From the NCBI RefSeq assembly GCF_000425305.1, contig NZ_AUDE01000010.1, forward strand, positions 123,868 through 187,867: 64,000 nucleotides of DNA, written 5' to 3'. This DNA comes from Psychroserpens burtonensis DSM 12212. GTDB taxonomy: Bacteria; Bacteroidota; Bacteroidia; Flavobacteriales; Flavobacteriaceae. The notes under the pieces are model-generated. The model did no database searches and had not been told where the DNA came from. It worked only from the letters and a program-made list of their open reading frames with translations. Made by a program: the position numbers and the translations under genes. Positions 46,774-55,922 of the stretch are shown piece after piece; the stretch's first letter is position 1; every line of letters starts with the position of its first letter.

Positions 46774-47811
46774 ATGAATGTTTGTTTTATAATGTATCCT
46801 TGGGAAGACATTGATCCCGAAAATGATACAAGTTTAGCCTTAATCAAAGAATGTGTTAAACGAGGTCATGGTGTTGCCATGTGTACTCCAGCTAACTTGA
46901 CTATTAGAGATAGTGTCACTAATGCATTTTGTATGTTTATTAGTAGTATGGATAAAGTTCCTAAAACCTTAAAAGCATTTTACAATAAAGCAGAGCTTAG
47001 AGAGGAAATGTTGCCACTTGCTGGTTTTGATTCCATTTTCTTTAGAGCAAACCCACCTTTAGACCCAATTATGTTGAATTTTTTGGATTCTGTAAAAGAG
47101 GATGTATTTATTATAAACTCCCTTCAAGGGATGCGAGAAGCAAATAATAAGCTATATACAGCTGCTTTTGGAGATGCACATAGTAATATTATTCCAAATA
47201 CACATGTATCTAAAAACAAAGAGTATTTAGTGCAGCAAATAAGAGAATCAAAGGCAGATAAAATGATATTAAAACCATTAAATGGTTTTGGAGGTTCGGG
47301 TGTTATTTTAATAGAAAAATCTGCCATGAACAATATCAAGTCTTTGTTAGATTTTTATATCACTAGTGGTGATGGCTCATCTAATTATGTGATACTTCAA
47401 GATTATATAGAAGGCGCAGATGAAGGAGATGTTAGAATTTTATTGCTTAATGGAGAGCCTGTAGGAGCAATGAAACGGGTTCCAGGAAAAGATGATCATC
47501 GTTCTAATGTAAGTGCAGGAGGATCGATACAAAAACACACATTAACTAAAGTAGAAAAAGCACTTTGTAAACAAATTGGACCTAAGTTGGTGAAAGACGG
47601 ACTTTACTTTGTAGGTATTGATGTTATTGGAGGAAAATTGGTTGAAGTTAATGTCATGTCACCAGGAGGAATCACTTACATTAATAAAGTGTATAAGTCT
47701 AAAGTGAGAGTTGAAGAACATGTGATTGACTTTTTAGAAAGCAAAGTAGAGGATCAAATGCAAGCTTTTGATAGACGTACACGATTGCGTAAAACAGTCC
47801 AGGATGCTTAA
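46774..47811 (+). CDS. Glutathione synthase-like ATP-grasp ligase
   Basis: A 345-residue GshB-type ATP-grasp protein: N-terminal substrate domain (MNVCFIMYPWEDIDPENDTS, FIINSLQGMREANNKL), then the ATP-grasp core with KMILKPLNGFGGSGVILI, YVILQDYIEGADEGDVRILLL, and EVNVMSPGGITYIN (metal-binding Glu/Asn). It could join glycine to a gamma-glutamyl peptide or make a related amide bond. No gshA is present in the window, and Flavobacteriaceae usually lack glutathione, so the true product is open. It starts a tight plus-strand cluster with sulfurtransferase, TerB-like, N-formylglutamate amidohydrolase and QEGLA genes. Confidence 0.85.
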   Translation: MNVCFIMYPWEDIDPENDTSLALIKECVKRGHGVAMCTPANLTIRDSVTNAFCMFISSMDKVPKTLKAFYNKAELREEMLPLAGFDSIFFRANPPLDPIMLNFLDSVKEDVFIINSLQGMREANNKLYTAAFGDAHSNIIPNTHVSKNKEYLVQQIRESKADKMILKPLNGFGGSGVILIEKSAMNNIKSLLDFYITSGDGSSNYVILQDYIEGADEGDVRILLLNGEPVGAMKRVPGKDDHRSNVSAGGSIQKHTLTKVEKALCKQIGPKLVKDGLYFVGIDVIGGKLVEVNVMSPGGITYINKVYKSKVRVEEHVIDFLESKVEDQMQAFDRRTRLRKTVQDA

Positions 47812-48628
47812 TGATTATTCTCAGGCCGTTAGTGTAAGCTGGCTTCATAAAAACATTGATAATGAAAAGCTAATTGTTTTGGATGCAACGATTATAAAAG
47901 TATCAGATTCTACTATTCTCTCTTCGGAAGATTGGATTCCCAAGACTCGGTATTTTGACTTAAAGGGTAAATTTAGTGATTTAGAAGCTGAATTTCCAAC
48001 AACGTTGCCTCGAGAGGAACAATTTGGGAGAGAAGCTAGAACTTTAGGTATTAATCAAGATTCTATTATTGTTGTTTATGATTCTAAAGGCATTTACTCC
48101 AGTGCTAGAGTATGGTGGCTGTTTAAAACTTTTGGGTTTGAAAACATAGCTGTTTTAGATGGCGGACTTCCAGAATGGAAACTATTAAATTATAAAACAG
48201 TAACGTCATTAGAAGATCCAAATTGGGTTATTGGAGATTTTTCTGCGGTATACAAACTACAGAATATGTGTTTTTTCAATGATATTTCTGAAATATTAAC
48301 GGATAAAGAATGTTTGATTTTAGATGCGCGATCTGCCGAGCGTTTTAAAGGCATGGTGCCAGAGTCAAGATTAGGATTACGACGTGGAACTATTCCAAAT
48401 TCTCAAAATTTACCCTATATAAACTTGTTCAACGGGAATTGTCTAAAATCTAAGGAAGACTTAAAAGCCATTTTTAATACTTTTAAAATAGAAAATAAAT
48501 CACTAACTTTTTCCTGTGGTTCTGGAATTACAGCTTGTGTTTTAGCATTGGCTGCAGATATTATAGGCTATAAAAAATTATCTGTTTATGACGGTTCATG
48601 GACAGAATATGGGACATTAACAACATAA
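47804..48628 (+). CDS. 3-mercaptopyruvate sulfurtransferase-like rhodanese
   Basis: Started at ATG 47804 (MLNDYSQAVSVSWLHKN, 274 residues), overlapping the ligase gene by 8 bases; the longer frame begins further inside it. Two rhodanese domains are seen: an N-terminal inactive one (VVYDSKGIYSSARVWWLFKTFG) and a C-terminal active one with LILDARSAERF and the catalytic Cys in TFSCGSGITACVLALA. Enzymes of this type (SseA/MST) move sulfur from 3-mercaptopyruvate or thiosulfate to thiols. Its place inside the ATP-grasp cluster suggests thiol-containing metabolites. Confidence 0.85.
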   Translation: MLNDYSQAVSVSWLHKNIDNEKLIVLDATIIKVSDSTILSSEDWIPKTRYFDLKGKFSDLEAEFPTTLPREEQFGREARTLGINQDSIIVVYDSKGIYSSARVWWLFKTFGFENIAVLDGGLPEWKLLNYKTVTSLEDPNWVIGDFSAVYKLQNMCFFNDISEILTDKECLILDARSAERFKGMVPESRLGLRRGTIPNSQNLPYINLFNGNCLKSKEDLKAIFNTFKIENKSLTFSCGSGITACVLALAADIIGYKKLSVYDGSWTEYGTLTT

Positions 48629-48630
48629 CT

Positions 48631-48960
48631 ATGGTAAACAAGAACTGGACAAAGCAAGAATTAGTAGCTTACATTTTATTATATGTAGCGCATTCTGATT
48701 TAAAAGAAACAAGACAAGAGCATGAGTATATTTTGTCTCGTGTCAACTTAGAAACTTATAATCATATTAAACGAGAGTTTGATGGTGATAATGATTACCA
48801 AAGTATTACAAAAATAGTGGGTGCTGTAAATTCATCAGAATCTTATAAGAATAACCCAGACGAGTTATTCGCTGATATCAAACTTATGGCTTTTGCAGAC
48901 GGTAAAATGGATCAAATGGAACATGCGATTTATAATAGTTTGAAAAAGATATTAAGTTAG
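48631..48960 (+). CDS. TerB-like small protein
   Basis: Started at ATG 48631 (MVNKNWTKQELVAYILLYVA, 109 residues), 2 bases after the previous stop; an ATG at 48598 lies inside the sulfurtransferase gene. It is all-helical, with a second half SYKNNPDELFADIKLMAFAD then GKMDQMEHAIYNSLKKIL that recalls the paired helices of TerB domains (acidic residues at a loop DGKMDQMEH). TerB-like proteins often act as scaffolds or metal-binding modules. The role in this cluster is unknown. Confidence 0.7.
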   Translation: MVNKNWTKQELVAYILLYVAHSDLKETRQEHEYILSRVNLETYNHIKREFDGDNDYQSITKIVGAVNSSESYKNNPDELFADIKLMAFADGKMDQMEHAIYNSLKKILS

Positions 48961-48964
48961 TAGT

Positions 48965-49795
48965 ATGGAGCGCTTATCAATAAAGGAAATCATTTCTAAA
49001 ATTCAGAATGAAGAGCTTTTTCATGCCGTAGCAGAAGATTATTCGTTAACTATTAAGATTGATGCCTATGTTCACTATGCTTGCGCTGCTGTGCACGACG
49101 GACATCAATTTAGAAAAGAACTTTGGGACAATTGTATTCACACGGAATATGAACGTTGGTATGAAGAAGATCCTGAAACGAAAAATATGGTCATTTCTCA
49201 CCCTATAGTTCTCGCTGGTTGCGATTCTCGATTTGAGTATGATTTAAATCGTGATCCTGAAAATGCAGTTTTTGAAACCGCTTGGGGGAAAGCCTTGTGG
49301 CATGGGCCACTTTCCGAAGAAAGTAATAAAAAAAGTCTAGAGAAACATGCGAATTTCTATGAAGTAACGCACGCCTTAATTTTAAAACTTGAAGAAAAAT
49401 TTGGTGTTGCAATTGTGTATGATATGCATAGTTATAATTGGAAACGTTGGGATAGGGAAGTGCCAATATGGAATTTAGGCACATCCAACATTGATAACAA
49501 TAGATTTGGTGATGATATTGAAACATGGCGCCAAAGTTTGTCTCAACTAAAATTTCCGAAGAAGATAAAATCAACAGCATTAGTAAATGACACCTTTCAA
49601 GGCAATGGATATTTCTTGAAATATATTACTCAAAACTTTAAAAACACATTAGTTTTGGCAACCGAAATTGCAAAGGTGTATTGTGATGAATATAATTATA
49701 TTATTTATCCAGAAGTTGTTGCTGCAGTTGAGCAGCAGCTAAAAATAAGATTACCTGAACACGCCTCAAATTTTTATAATAAGCACGCTAAATAA
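48965..49795 (+). CDS. N-formylglutamate amidohydrolase family protein
   Basis: A 276-residue member of the FGase family. Recognisable blocks are YACAAVHDGHQFRKEL, FEYDLNRDPENAVFETAWGK (the DLNR block), and VAIVYDMHSYNWKRWD (metal-binding D-x-H), with NRFGDDIETWRQSL further on. The fold is related to zinc carboxypeptidases and removes an acyl group from N-acylated glutamate or aspartate; histidine-degradation partners are not nearby. Overlap of one base with the QEGLA gene, and a 4-base gap to the TerB-like gene, tie it to this cluster. Confidence 0.85.
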   Translation: MERLSIKEIISKIQNEELFHAVAEDYSLTIKIDAYVHYACAAVHDGHQFRKELWDNCIHTEYERWYEEDPETKNMVISHPIVLAGCDSRFEYDLNRDPENAVFETAWGKALWHGPLSEESNKKSLEKHANFYEVTHALILKLEEKFGVAIVYDMHSYNWKRWDREVPIWNLGTSNIDNNRFGDDIETWRQSLSQLKFPKKIKSTALVNDTFQGNGYFLKYITQNFKNTLVLATEIAKVYCDEYNYIIYPEVVAAVEQQLKIRLPEHASNFYNKHAK

Positions 49796-50955
49796 TGTCC
49801 CAAATTACAAGTACAGAAGAATATCAAGAGTTGTTTGATATTGATGCTAATCTTAATAGATTGGTTAAGAAAATTGAAGTATTAAATTATATTAATCCTT
49901 TAAATATTGAGAGAGAAAAAAAGATGTTTTTTTCTTCAAAATACACGTATAATCCTGATTTTAAGTATCCTAAATTAAAATTTAATGGCTATAAATTACA
50001 ACGGTTATTTTTTTCTCAACGTTTAGAGCGTATTGAGGATGATGATATTAGGCAGTTGTATGAAGATGTTATCTACGAATATTCTGCTTTAATTGAGTGT
50101 CTTGGAACGATTAACCAAGGAAGAAAATTTTATTTCAATAGCTTAAAGAGTTTTGGTACACCAACAGAAAAGGAGATAGATAATGCTAAGTTTATTTTAC
50201 GTTTTGATGATAGTGATTTTGATGAACAAATGGTACCAACGTACACTGCTGCTGAGGCGGTAGACTATTTTAATAAATATTCAAAGCGCTATGATTTTAA
50301 ATATCACATAAAGCTATCTACAAATTTATCTGCAGCTGCGATGGTGTTGAATAACATACAAACATTGGTGCTAAGGAAAAATCATAAATTCAGTAAAAAT
50401 CAATTGAAAGTGTTGACCAATCACGAGATAGGAGTGCATATGGTAACGACGTTTAATGGTTTAGCGCAACCTTTAAAAATATTTTCAAATGGATTTCCTA
50501 ATAACGTGGAAACTCAGGAAGGCTTGGCGGTATATTCAGAATATATGTCTGGATGCCTAACGATGGAGCGCTTAAAGGAATTAGCCTTTAGAGTTATCGC
50601 TGTAGATACACTAAATAAAGGTTATAGTTTTGCAGATACTTTTGATTTGCTGTTTAGTCAATATAAACTCAATAGGGACAAAGCTTTTGCGATTACTTTA
50701 CGTGTGCACAGAGGAGGAGGCTTTACCAAAGATCATCAATATTTGTGCGGTATAAACAAGGTTTATAAGTATGCTCAAAATGGTGGAGATTTGGATGTTT
50801 TACTTACGGGGAAAGTAACATTAGATTATAAGGATACGATTGAGAAGTTGCAACATTTAGGTTTAGCAATACCCTCTAAATATTATACAGACTCTTATTT
50901 GTCTAATGATAATTCTAATAAAAATTTGGACTTTATATTAAAGAGTTTAAAATAA
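49795..50955 (+). CDS. QEGLA-motif (DUF1704) zinc metallopeptidase
   Basis: A 386-residue protein of the DUF1704 family, often annotated as flavohemoglobin-expression-modulating QEGLA protein. It carries the zinc motif H-E-x3-H in TNHEIGVHMVTTFNG (His210-His214) and the name motif TQEGLAVYSEYMSG (about 239-252), whose Glu should complete the site. Eukaryotic relatives (KIAA0895/MATCAP) are carboxypeptidases that remove the C-terminal Tyr of tubulin, so a carboxypeptidase-like activity is reasonable here; the substrate is unknown. It is the last gene of the ATP-grasp/amidohydrolase cluster and shares a base with the gene before it. Confidence 0.85.
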   Translation: MSQITSTEEYQELFDIDANLNRLVKKIEVLNYINPLNIEREKKMFFSSKYTYNPDFKYPKLKFNGYKLQRLFFSQRLERIEDDDIRQLYEDVIYEYSALIECLGTINQGRKFYFNSLKSFGTPTEKEIDNAKFILRFDDSDFDEQMVPTYTAAEAVDYFNKYSKRYDFKYHIKLSTNLSAAAMVLNNIQTLVLRKNHKFSKNQLKVLTNHEIGVHMVTTFNGLAQPLKIFSNGFPNNVETQEGLAVYSEYMSGCLTMERLKELAFRVIAVDTLNKGYSFADTFDLLFSQYKLNRDKAFAITLRVHRGGGFTKDHQYLCGINKVYKYAQNGGDLDVLLTGKVTLDYKDTIEKLQHLGLAIPSKYYTDSYLSNDNSNKNLDFILKSLK

Positions 50956-51100
50956 GAAAGCCTTAAAACTCAAGTATTCTAATCAGACGTTTTACGTCTG
51001 AGACTCATTTGTTGTTAGACTAATACAACAAACGAGAACTTAATATATTCCTAACTAACAGAAGTCAGGCTCAAGTTAAATATATTGCTTTAAGGCTTTC
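50956..51100. other. Branched inverted-repeat element, possible structured RNA or terminator
   Basis: GAAAGCCTTAAA at 50956-50967 pairs perfectly with TTTAAGGCTTTC at 51089-51100. Inside are a 7-pair hairpin (TCAGACG with CGTCTGA, 50983-51001), an 8-pair hairpin (TTTGTTGT with ACAACAAA, 51008-51032) and a weaker third stem (AACTT/AAGTT, 51037-51077) with an imperfect CCTAAC/GTCAGG helix. Together they could fold as a cloverleaf-like RNA of 145 bases. It lies between convergent genes and starts at the stop of the QEGLA gene. No long T-run follows. Confidence 0.55.
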
Positions 51101-51111
51101 GCTTATTTAAT

Positions 51112-52097
51112 TTACGAATTTACGCGTTTGTACTTTGGATATTTAAGTGAATACGAAAATTTATAGGTTTTTTTAACATTTGCATCGAGTTTTAGCGTCC
51201 ATTTTAGAATTCCTTTTTTATCATCATAGTTTGAGGTCCCCGTTTCTATGTCATCAATTTTAATATCTTTATTCTAGCTTATCGGTATGCGATCATATAA
51301 GACCAAATCAATTGCAGATGATTTATTGTTTTTCAATTGTATTTCGTATTGTTTTGAAATGATTTTATTACTTCCAATAAATGCATTCTTTTTATAGTCT
51401 TTAGGTTGCGTTCGTTTGACGGCAACATTTGGATCAACACCTAATGAAATCGTTAACTTCTCGTTTGTACTCTGTGGGTTGATATTAGTTTTCCCTGAGT
51501 AACTACCTTCAAGATAAACGTTAGCCTCTGCAGGTAAGAGGTTATATTGTTCCCAATTTTTAATTTCCACAGTTAAAAATACATTTTCATTTAACACAGG
51601 AGCAGCGAAGGAAGAGTAGGTTGCAGGTACTTCGTAATTTTCAATCTCTATAACCGTAACGTCATCATTTGTTGGGATAGAGTGTAGTTTACTAATTTCA
51701 AAACGTGTGTTAGCAATACCGTCTTCTATAAAGTCGCCATTTGATGTGAAGTCTCCCTTTTTTGTTGAAATGAGGATTACGCCTCCAGCTCCACGATAAC
51801 CATATAAACTTATTGCCTTTGTTTCTTTTAAAACTGAAATATTTGCAATTTCATTCTTATTAAGATTTCGAATTTTTTCTTCGGAAACAAAAACATCATC
51901 AATAATGTAAAGTGGTTCAATAGCGCTATTTAATGAATTTCTACCGCGTTGATAGTTGCTATTCTCTCAATTTGTGCTCCACTTAAGTAAACAGTGACTT
52001 CTTTAAGGGTTCAAGCTGTCTTTCGAATAGGGTTTTTGTCTGACTTTGCAAAGCAAAATGTGGATAGGAATAAAAGGATTACAGTGAAATTTCTCAT
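51112..52097 (-). pseudogene. DUF4139/MuiA-like protein, decayed
   Basis: From ATG 52097 the strand reads MRNFTVILLFLSTFCFAKSD, a stop, then VTVYLSGAQIERIATIN (the N-terminal DUF4140 block). After a large gap and frame change it reads SAIEPLYIIDDVFVSEEKI, SLYGYRGAGGVILISTKKG (a TonB-plug-like insertion), VIEIENYEVPATYSSFAAPV, and the 107-residue DUF4139 part VFLTVEIKNWEQYNLLPAEA, YLEGSYSG, ending at TAG after YDRIPIS. The final strand (IDDIETGTSNYDDKKGILKW) continues past that stop to TAA at 51112. At least three stops, shifts and a deletion of several hundred bases are present. Intact members are about 550-650 residues. Confidence 0.85.
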
Positions 52098-52431
52098 TAT
52101 AATTGGTTTTAAGTTTAATGTAAAACTATTGTAGATTCGATAAGATTAAAACTAGTTATGTGTAAAGCCTTGCTTTGAATTAGGGAACCTATAGTTTGAG
52201 TGAGTCTTGAATAAAAATGAGACAACATACGGTATCTCATAGATGTTTTTTACACGTCGCGCTTATTGAACATTTTTTTTCGGTTCTATACCGATGTTTT
52301 TGTTTGACAAGTAAGATATGATGTAAATTTACTTCATAAATAATGTGCTATTAATCAAAATATTGTTAGATAATCCCTCTTGATTAAAAATTATTTTATA
52401 ATTAAATTTAGTTTTAATTAGTTGTTAATTA
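52098..52431. other. Intergenic stretch, nothing recognised
   Basis: About 330 AT-rich bases upstream of the decayed DUF4139 gene. They should contain its former promoter. Small inverted repeats (TGAGA/TCTCA near 52220, CGGT/ACCG near 52285) are too short to mean much. No ORF is seen on either strand. Confidence 0.4.
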
Positions 52432-52466
52432 TTAAAGTCCTTTTTTCCCGAAAGGACTTTTTTTTG
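52432..52466. terminator. Terminator near the DCC gene
   Basis: AAAGTCCTTT, a loop of TTTCCCG, AAAGGACTTT and a further T-run: about 10 pairs. The better T-run is on the plus strand, but the site follows the minus-strand DCC gene by about 10 bases and can serve both directions. Confidence 0.75.
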
Positions 52467-52474
52467 TTTAATAA

Positions 52475-52909
52475 TTACAAAAATTTAGATTTTAACTCTT
52501 GTGTTGGAATCATACACGATTCTTTTTTACCATACCACTTATAGCGATTTTTTGCAATAAAATCATACACCCAATCTCTAATAAATGTTGGGACAATAAA
52601 AAAGATAGTCATTAAGTTTAAAGGAAAATTAAGATGTTTAGCTATTTTTAAGGCGGCTGAAGATTTTACTGATAATCCGTTAGTATTGGAATAGAGTAAA
52701 ATAGAGTCTGTTTTTTTAGTATCTATTTTGTAAGCTTTTATAACTGTTTGACCAACATCACTCTCTAAAGGCGCAAACATAAATAGATTTTTTTCATCAT
52801 ATTTAATTACATATTGAATGGATGAATTGCAAAGATTGCAAACACCATCAAAAAGAATTAATTGTTTATTTTTTGGTAAGGACTCTATCACATTGTAAAG
52901 ATAAGACAA
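52475..52909 (-). CDS. DCC family thiol-disulfide oxidoreductase
   Basis: A 144-residue protein with the DCC hallmark D-G-V-C-x2-C (LILFDGVCNLCNSSIQYVIKYDE) at about residues 17-40, then FMFAPLESDVGQTVIKAY, SAALKIAKHLN and a C-terminal RYKWYGKKESC. The CxxC suggests redox or thiol chemistry, though activity has rarely been shown for this family. It lies 74 bases downstream of mutS2 on the same strand. Start taken as the only Met before the conserved block. Confidence 0.88.
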   Translation of the reverse strand: MSYLYNVIESLPKNKQLILFDGVCNLCNSSIQYVIKYDEKNLFMFAPLESDVGQTVIKAYKIDTKKTDSILLYSNTNGLSVKSSAALKIAKHLNFPLNLMTIFFIVPTFIRDWVYDFIAKNRYKWYGKKESCMIPTQELKSKFL

Positions 52910-52983
52910 CCCGTTATAACGTGTTTAAAAATTGAGTTAAAACAATTATAATTATAGGAATAGCAACTAGAGCTCGTAATTGA

Positions 52984-55152
52984 TTATTTCTTTACAGCTT
53001 CAACCAATTCCAGTTGATCCATGCTTACATTGGTCGTAAATATCCCATAGTTGACAACTGCTTTATTTTTTTCTATTTTATCAATAGTTCCAACAGCACG
53101 ACCATCGTGCATTCTTACTCTATCTCCAATTTTAAGAATAGGTTTAGGCTTTTCTGCTGGTTTAGCTTTTTCTTTAGCCGTTTTTTTGTTTTTGCGAATA
53201 ATAGCAACTTTTTGTTCTGCTTCTTTTTTGACTTGCGTTTCCTTAACCTTTTCTACTCTTTTTTGTTTGGCGGAAACTTTCTTACGTTTAGAATTTTCAA
53301 TTTGAACTAATTTAAAGAGTTCTGCTAATAATTCACGTTTCTTATTGTCGTCAAAATATCTCTCTGAAATATCATTGACTTTTTGGCCTAAATAGATGAG
53401 ACGCTGATTAGAATCGTATAACTCTTGAAAACTCTCTAGTTTCTTTTGAACCTTAGCATTTACTTCTTCTAGCTTATCTGCTTCATGTTGTTTTTTCTTT
53501 TCGTTTTCTTTAAGTGAACGCTCTGTTTTTTCGAGTTTACTTCGTTCTTTTTGAAGTTTTGCTATGGTCGCGTCAAATCTCACCTTACCACGTTCTATTT
53601 TCTTTTTGGCACGATTGACGAGGCTGTATGGGATTCCGTTTTTTTGTGCGACTTCAAAAGTAAATGAACTACCTGCTTGACCTAGTGCCAATTTAAACAT
53701 AGGCTCCAAACTTTTTTCATCAAACATCATATTTGCGTTTTGCATATATGGTAATTCGTTGGCTAAAACTTTAAGATTGGAATAGTGGGTTGTTATGATG
53801 CCATAGGCTTCCCGATGATAAAACTCCTCAAGAAAGGTTTCAGCTAAAGCACCTCCAAGTTCTGGGTCACTTCCAGTACCAAATTCATCTATTAAGAACA
53901 ATGTGTTTTGGTTGCATTTCCGAAGAAAAAAGTTCATCTGTTTTAATCGATAACTATACGTGCTTAAATGATTTTCAATAGATTGATTGTCTCCAATATC
54001 ACTTATGATACGGTCAAAAAGGCAAATGTTACTTTTCTCATGAACAGGGATTAACATACCGCTTTGTAACATTACCTGCATCAAGCCTATGGTTTTAAGC
54101 GTGATACTTTTTCCTCCTGCATTAGGTCCAGATATCACAATAATTCTATTCTCTGGATGTAACACAATAGACTGAGAATAGGTTTTCTTTCCTTCTGCTT
54201 TATTAGATAAATAGAGTAAAGGATGATAAGCATCTTGAGCGCTATATATTTTCTCGTCGTTAATTGTAGGTAGAATTCCATTAATAGATTGTGCATGTTT
54301 TGCTTTGGCATAGATGACATCTAATTTTAATAGAAACTCTTGGTATCTATTCAATAGAGAAACATAAGGGCGTATATACTCTGTTAAATTTCTTAAGATG
54401 TTATCTACTTCTTCGCCTTCGTCAAACTCCAAATTATTGAGTTCTCGCGCATATTGAAAGGTTTGTTCTGGTTGGATATAAACGATGCTACCCGTTCTGC
54501 TTCCACCCATAATACTTCCTTTAACTTTGCGCCTATACATAGCTTTAACAGCGAGGACACGTTTGTTTTCAACAACAGATTCTCTTATGTCATCGAGGTA
54601 ATCAAGATTGTGATATTGAGTAAGTGCTGCATTAAAACTGATATTAATTTTCCCTCTAATTGAGTTTATAGATTGACGTAATTGATACAATGTATCTGTA
54701 GCATTATCTTTAATATCTCCAAAACGATCTATGATAGCGTCAATTTCTGTTACAACATGGGCAATAACTTCTAGCTTTGCAGATGATGCATATAATGATG
54801 GATAATATTCTTCAAACTTTTTTAAGAACTTGAGTATATCACTTATTGTAAGCGTGATAGATGCAATTTTTTTGAAACTCTTAGTATCTAAATAAGAATT
54901 TTCGATTTTTAAAAGCTTAATTTCTTGGGTGATAGGTTCAAATCCATGATTAGGAATCCTATTATCATTATAAAAAGAGGATACAAATTCATTAGTGTAA
55001 TCTAGAGATTGAAGAACATTTTCTTTAGTTGTCAATGGTTTGATTTCCAATGATTCAACGCGCCCTAAATCTGTAATACATAAATCGGATACTTGCTTTA
55101 AAACAGATTTGAATTCTATGTCTTGTAATGTTTTTTCGTGAATATTAATCAT
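52984..55152 (-). CDS. mutS2: MutS2 without Smr domain
   Basis: A 722-residue MutS2. The N-terminal core (INIHEKTLQDIEFKSVLKQV) is followed by the ATPase: Walker A GPNAGGKSITLKTIG, LIDEFGTGSDPELGGALAE (Walker B), and THYSNLKVLANE. A long coiled coil (about 510-660: RERSKLEKTERSLKENEKKK and similar) follows, then a basic linker and a KOW-like end (KIGDRVRMHDGRAVGTIDKI). Bacterial MutS2 usually ends in an Smr nuclease domain; here it stops before it, as is common in Flavobacteriaceae. MutS2 limits recombination or rescues collided ribosomes in other bacteria. Confidence 0.93.
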   Translation of the reverse strand: MINIHEKTLQDIEFKSVLKQVSDLCITDLGRVESLEIKPLTTKENVLQSLDYTNEFVSSFYNDNRIPNHGFEPITQEIKLLKIENSYLDTKSFKKIASITLTISDILKFLKKFEEYYPSLYASSAKLEVIAHVVTEIDAIIDRFGDIKDNATDTLYQLRQSINSIRGKINISFNAALTQYHNLDYLDDIRESVVENKRVLAVKAMYRRKVKGSIMGGSRTGSIVYIQPEQTFQYARELNNLEFDEGEEVDNILRNLTEYIRPYVSLLNRYQEFLLKLDVIYAKAKHAQSINGILPTINDEKIYSAQDAYHPLLYLSNKAEGKKTYSQSIVLHPENRIIVISGPNAGGKSITLKTIGLMQVMLQSGMLIPVHEKSNICLFDRIISDIGDNQSIENHLSTYSYRLKQMNFFLRKCNQNTLFLIDEFGTGSDPELGGALAETFLEEFYHREAYGIITTHYSNLKVLANELPYMQNANMMFDEKSLEPMFKLALGQAGSSFTFEVAQKNGIPYSLVNRAKKKIERGKVRFDATIAKLQKERSKLEKTERSLKENEKKKQHEADKLEEVNAKVQKKLESFQELYDSNQRLIYLGQKVNDISERYFDDNKKRELLAELFKLVQIENSKRKKVSAKQKRVEKVKETQVKKEAEQKVAIIRKNKKTAKEKAKPAEKPKPILKIGDRVRMHDGRAVGTIDKIEKNKAVVNYGIFTTNVSMDQLELVEAVKK

Positions 55153-55232
55153 TAATAGCGTCCTCTAATAGTTAAGGATTGCAAAGATAACTATTAATGA
55201 TTTATTAATAAAATGTTTAATCTAATTAGTAT

Positions 55233-55793
55233 TTATCGTCTCATACGTTTACCATTATCATCAATATAATGGCACACATAATCTTTAACATAAAGACCAT
55301 GCTTGTGTAGTAAAATTTTCCAATTACTTTTTAATTTGCCTTCAATAAAATCATAATTTGTATACGACATGCAATTTACACTAATTGAAGCATTTGTAGA
55401 ATAGACACAATGCCACCAGTTTTTTGGATTAAATAACATTTCTCCAGGACCTAGAACTACATAATATATATCTGCATTTTGAATTAATGGGTGTTTATCC
55501 TTGTCATAGTTGTCAAAATCTATTTCACTCAATCCTATTTTAGGTTCAAATTTCTTACTGACATGCATGAATTTTGTTTGCTTTAGAAAAAGGCGCTTCT
55601 TTGTTTTAATCAGTTTTTTAAAAATAATCGAGAGGTCATTTTTTTATCGATTCCCAATCTTGTATCAAATTGGTTATTTTTAATGGTTTGTTTTTCTTAA
55701 TATAATTATTAAGAAAACAGACATAATTTATTTGGTCTATGGTTTCAAGGTTGAATAAGGGTTTATCTAATATACTTTGTATTCTTTTTCTTA
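55233..55793 (-). pseudogene. JmjC/cupin-like protein, decayed
   Basis: The open part (55233-55568) reads MHVSKKFEPKIGLSEIDFDN, NADIYYVVLGPGEMLFNPKN, WWHCVYSTNASISVNCMSYT, the second half of a cupin_8/JmjC-like domain with the distal His of the metal site (WWHCV). Upstream, to about 55793, the N-terminal half can be read with stops: IQSILDKPLFNLETIDQINY, NKPLKITNLIQDWESIKK, then a stop where the family has W-x-x-D-Y-F. The central part with the H-x-D motif is gone. So this is a broken gene of a 2-oxoglutarate-dependent dioxygenase-like family. Confidence 0.75.
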
Positions 55794-55922
55794 ATTATTG
55801 TGACATTTTGGTGTAATTTAGTTTACATTGAAACAGTCATAAACATGAAAAAAATATATTTCAAATTACAAATTTATGACATATTTTATATTGTAGATAA
55901 CAAGAATGTTTTTTTAGATAAG

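Noticed and set aside
53014..53310. Plus-strand ORFs opposite mutS2
   Set aside because: Shadows of the Lys-rich coiled coil on the opposite strand.
55800..55922. Longer Ung start
   Set aside because: The extra 41 residues do not resemble Ung; the Met at 55923 gives the standard length and N-terminus.
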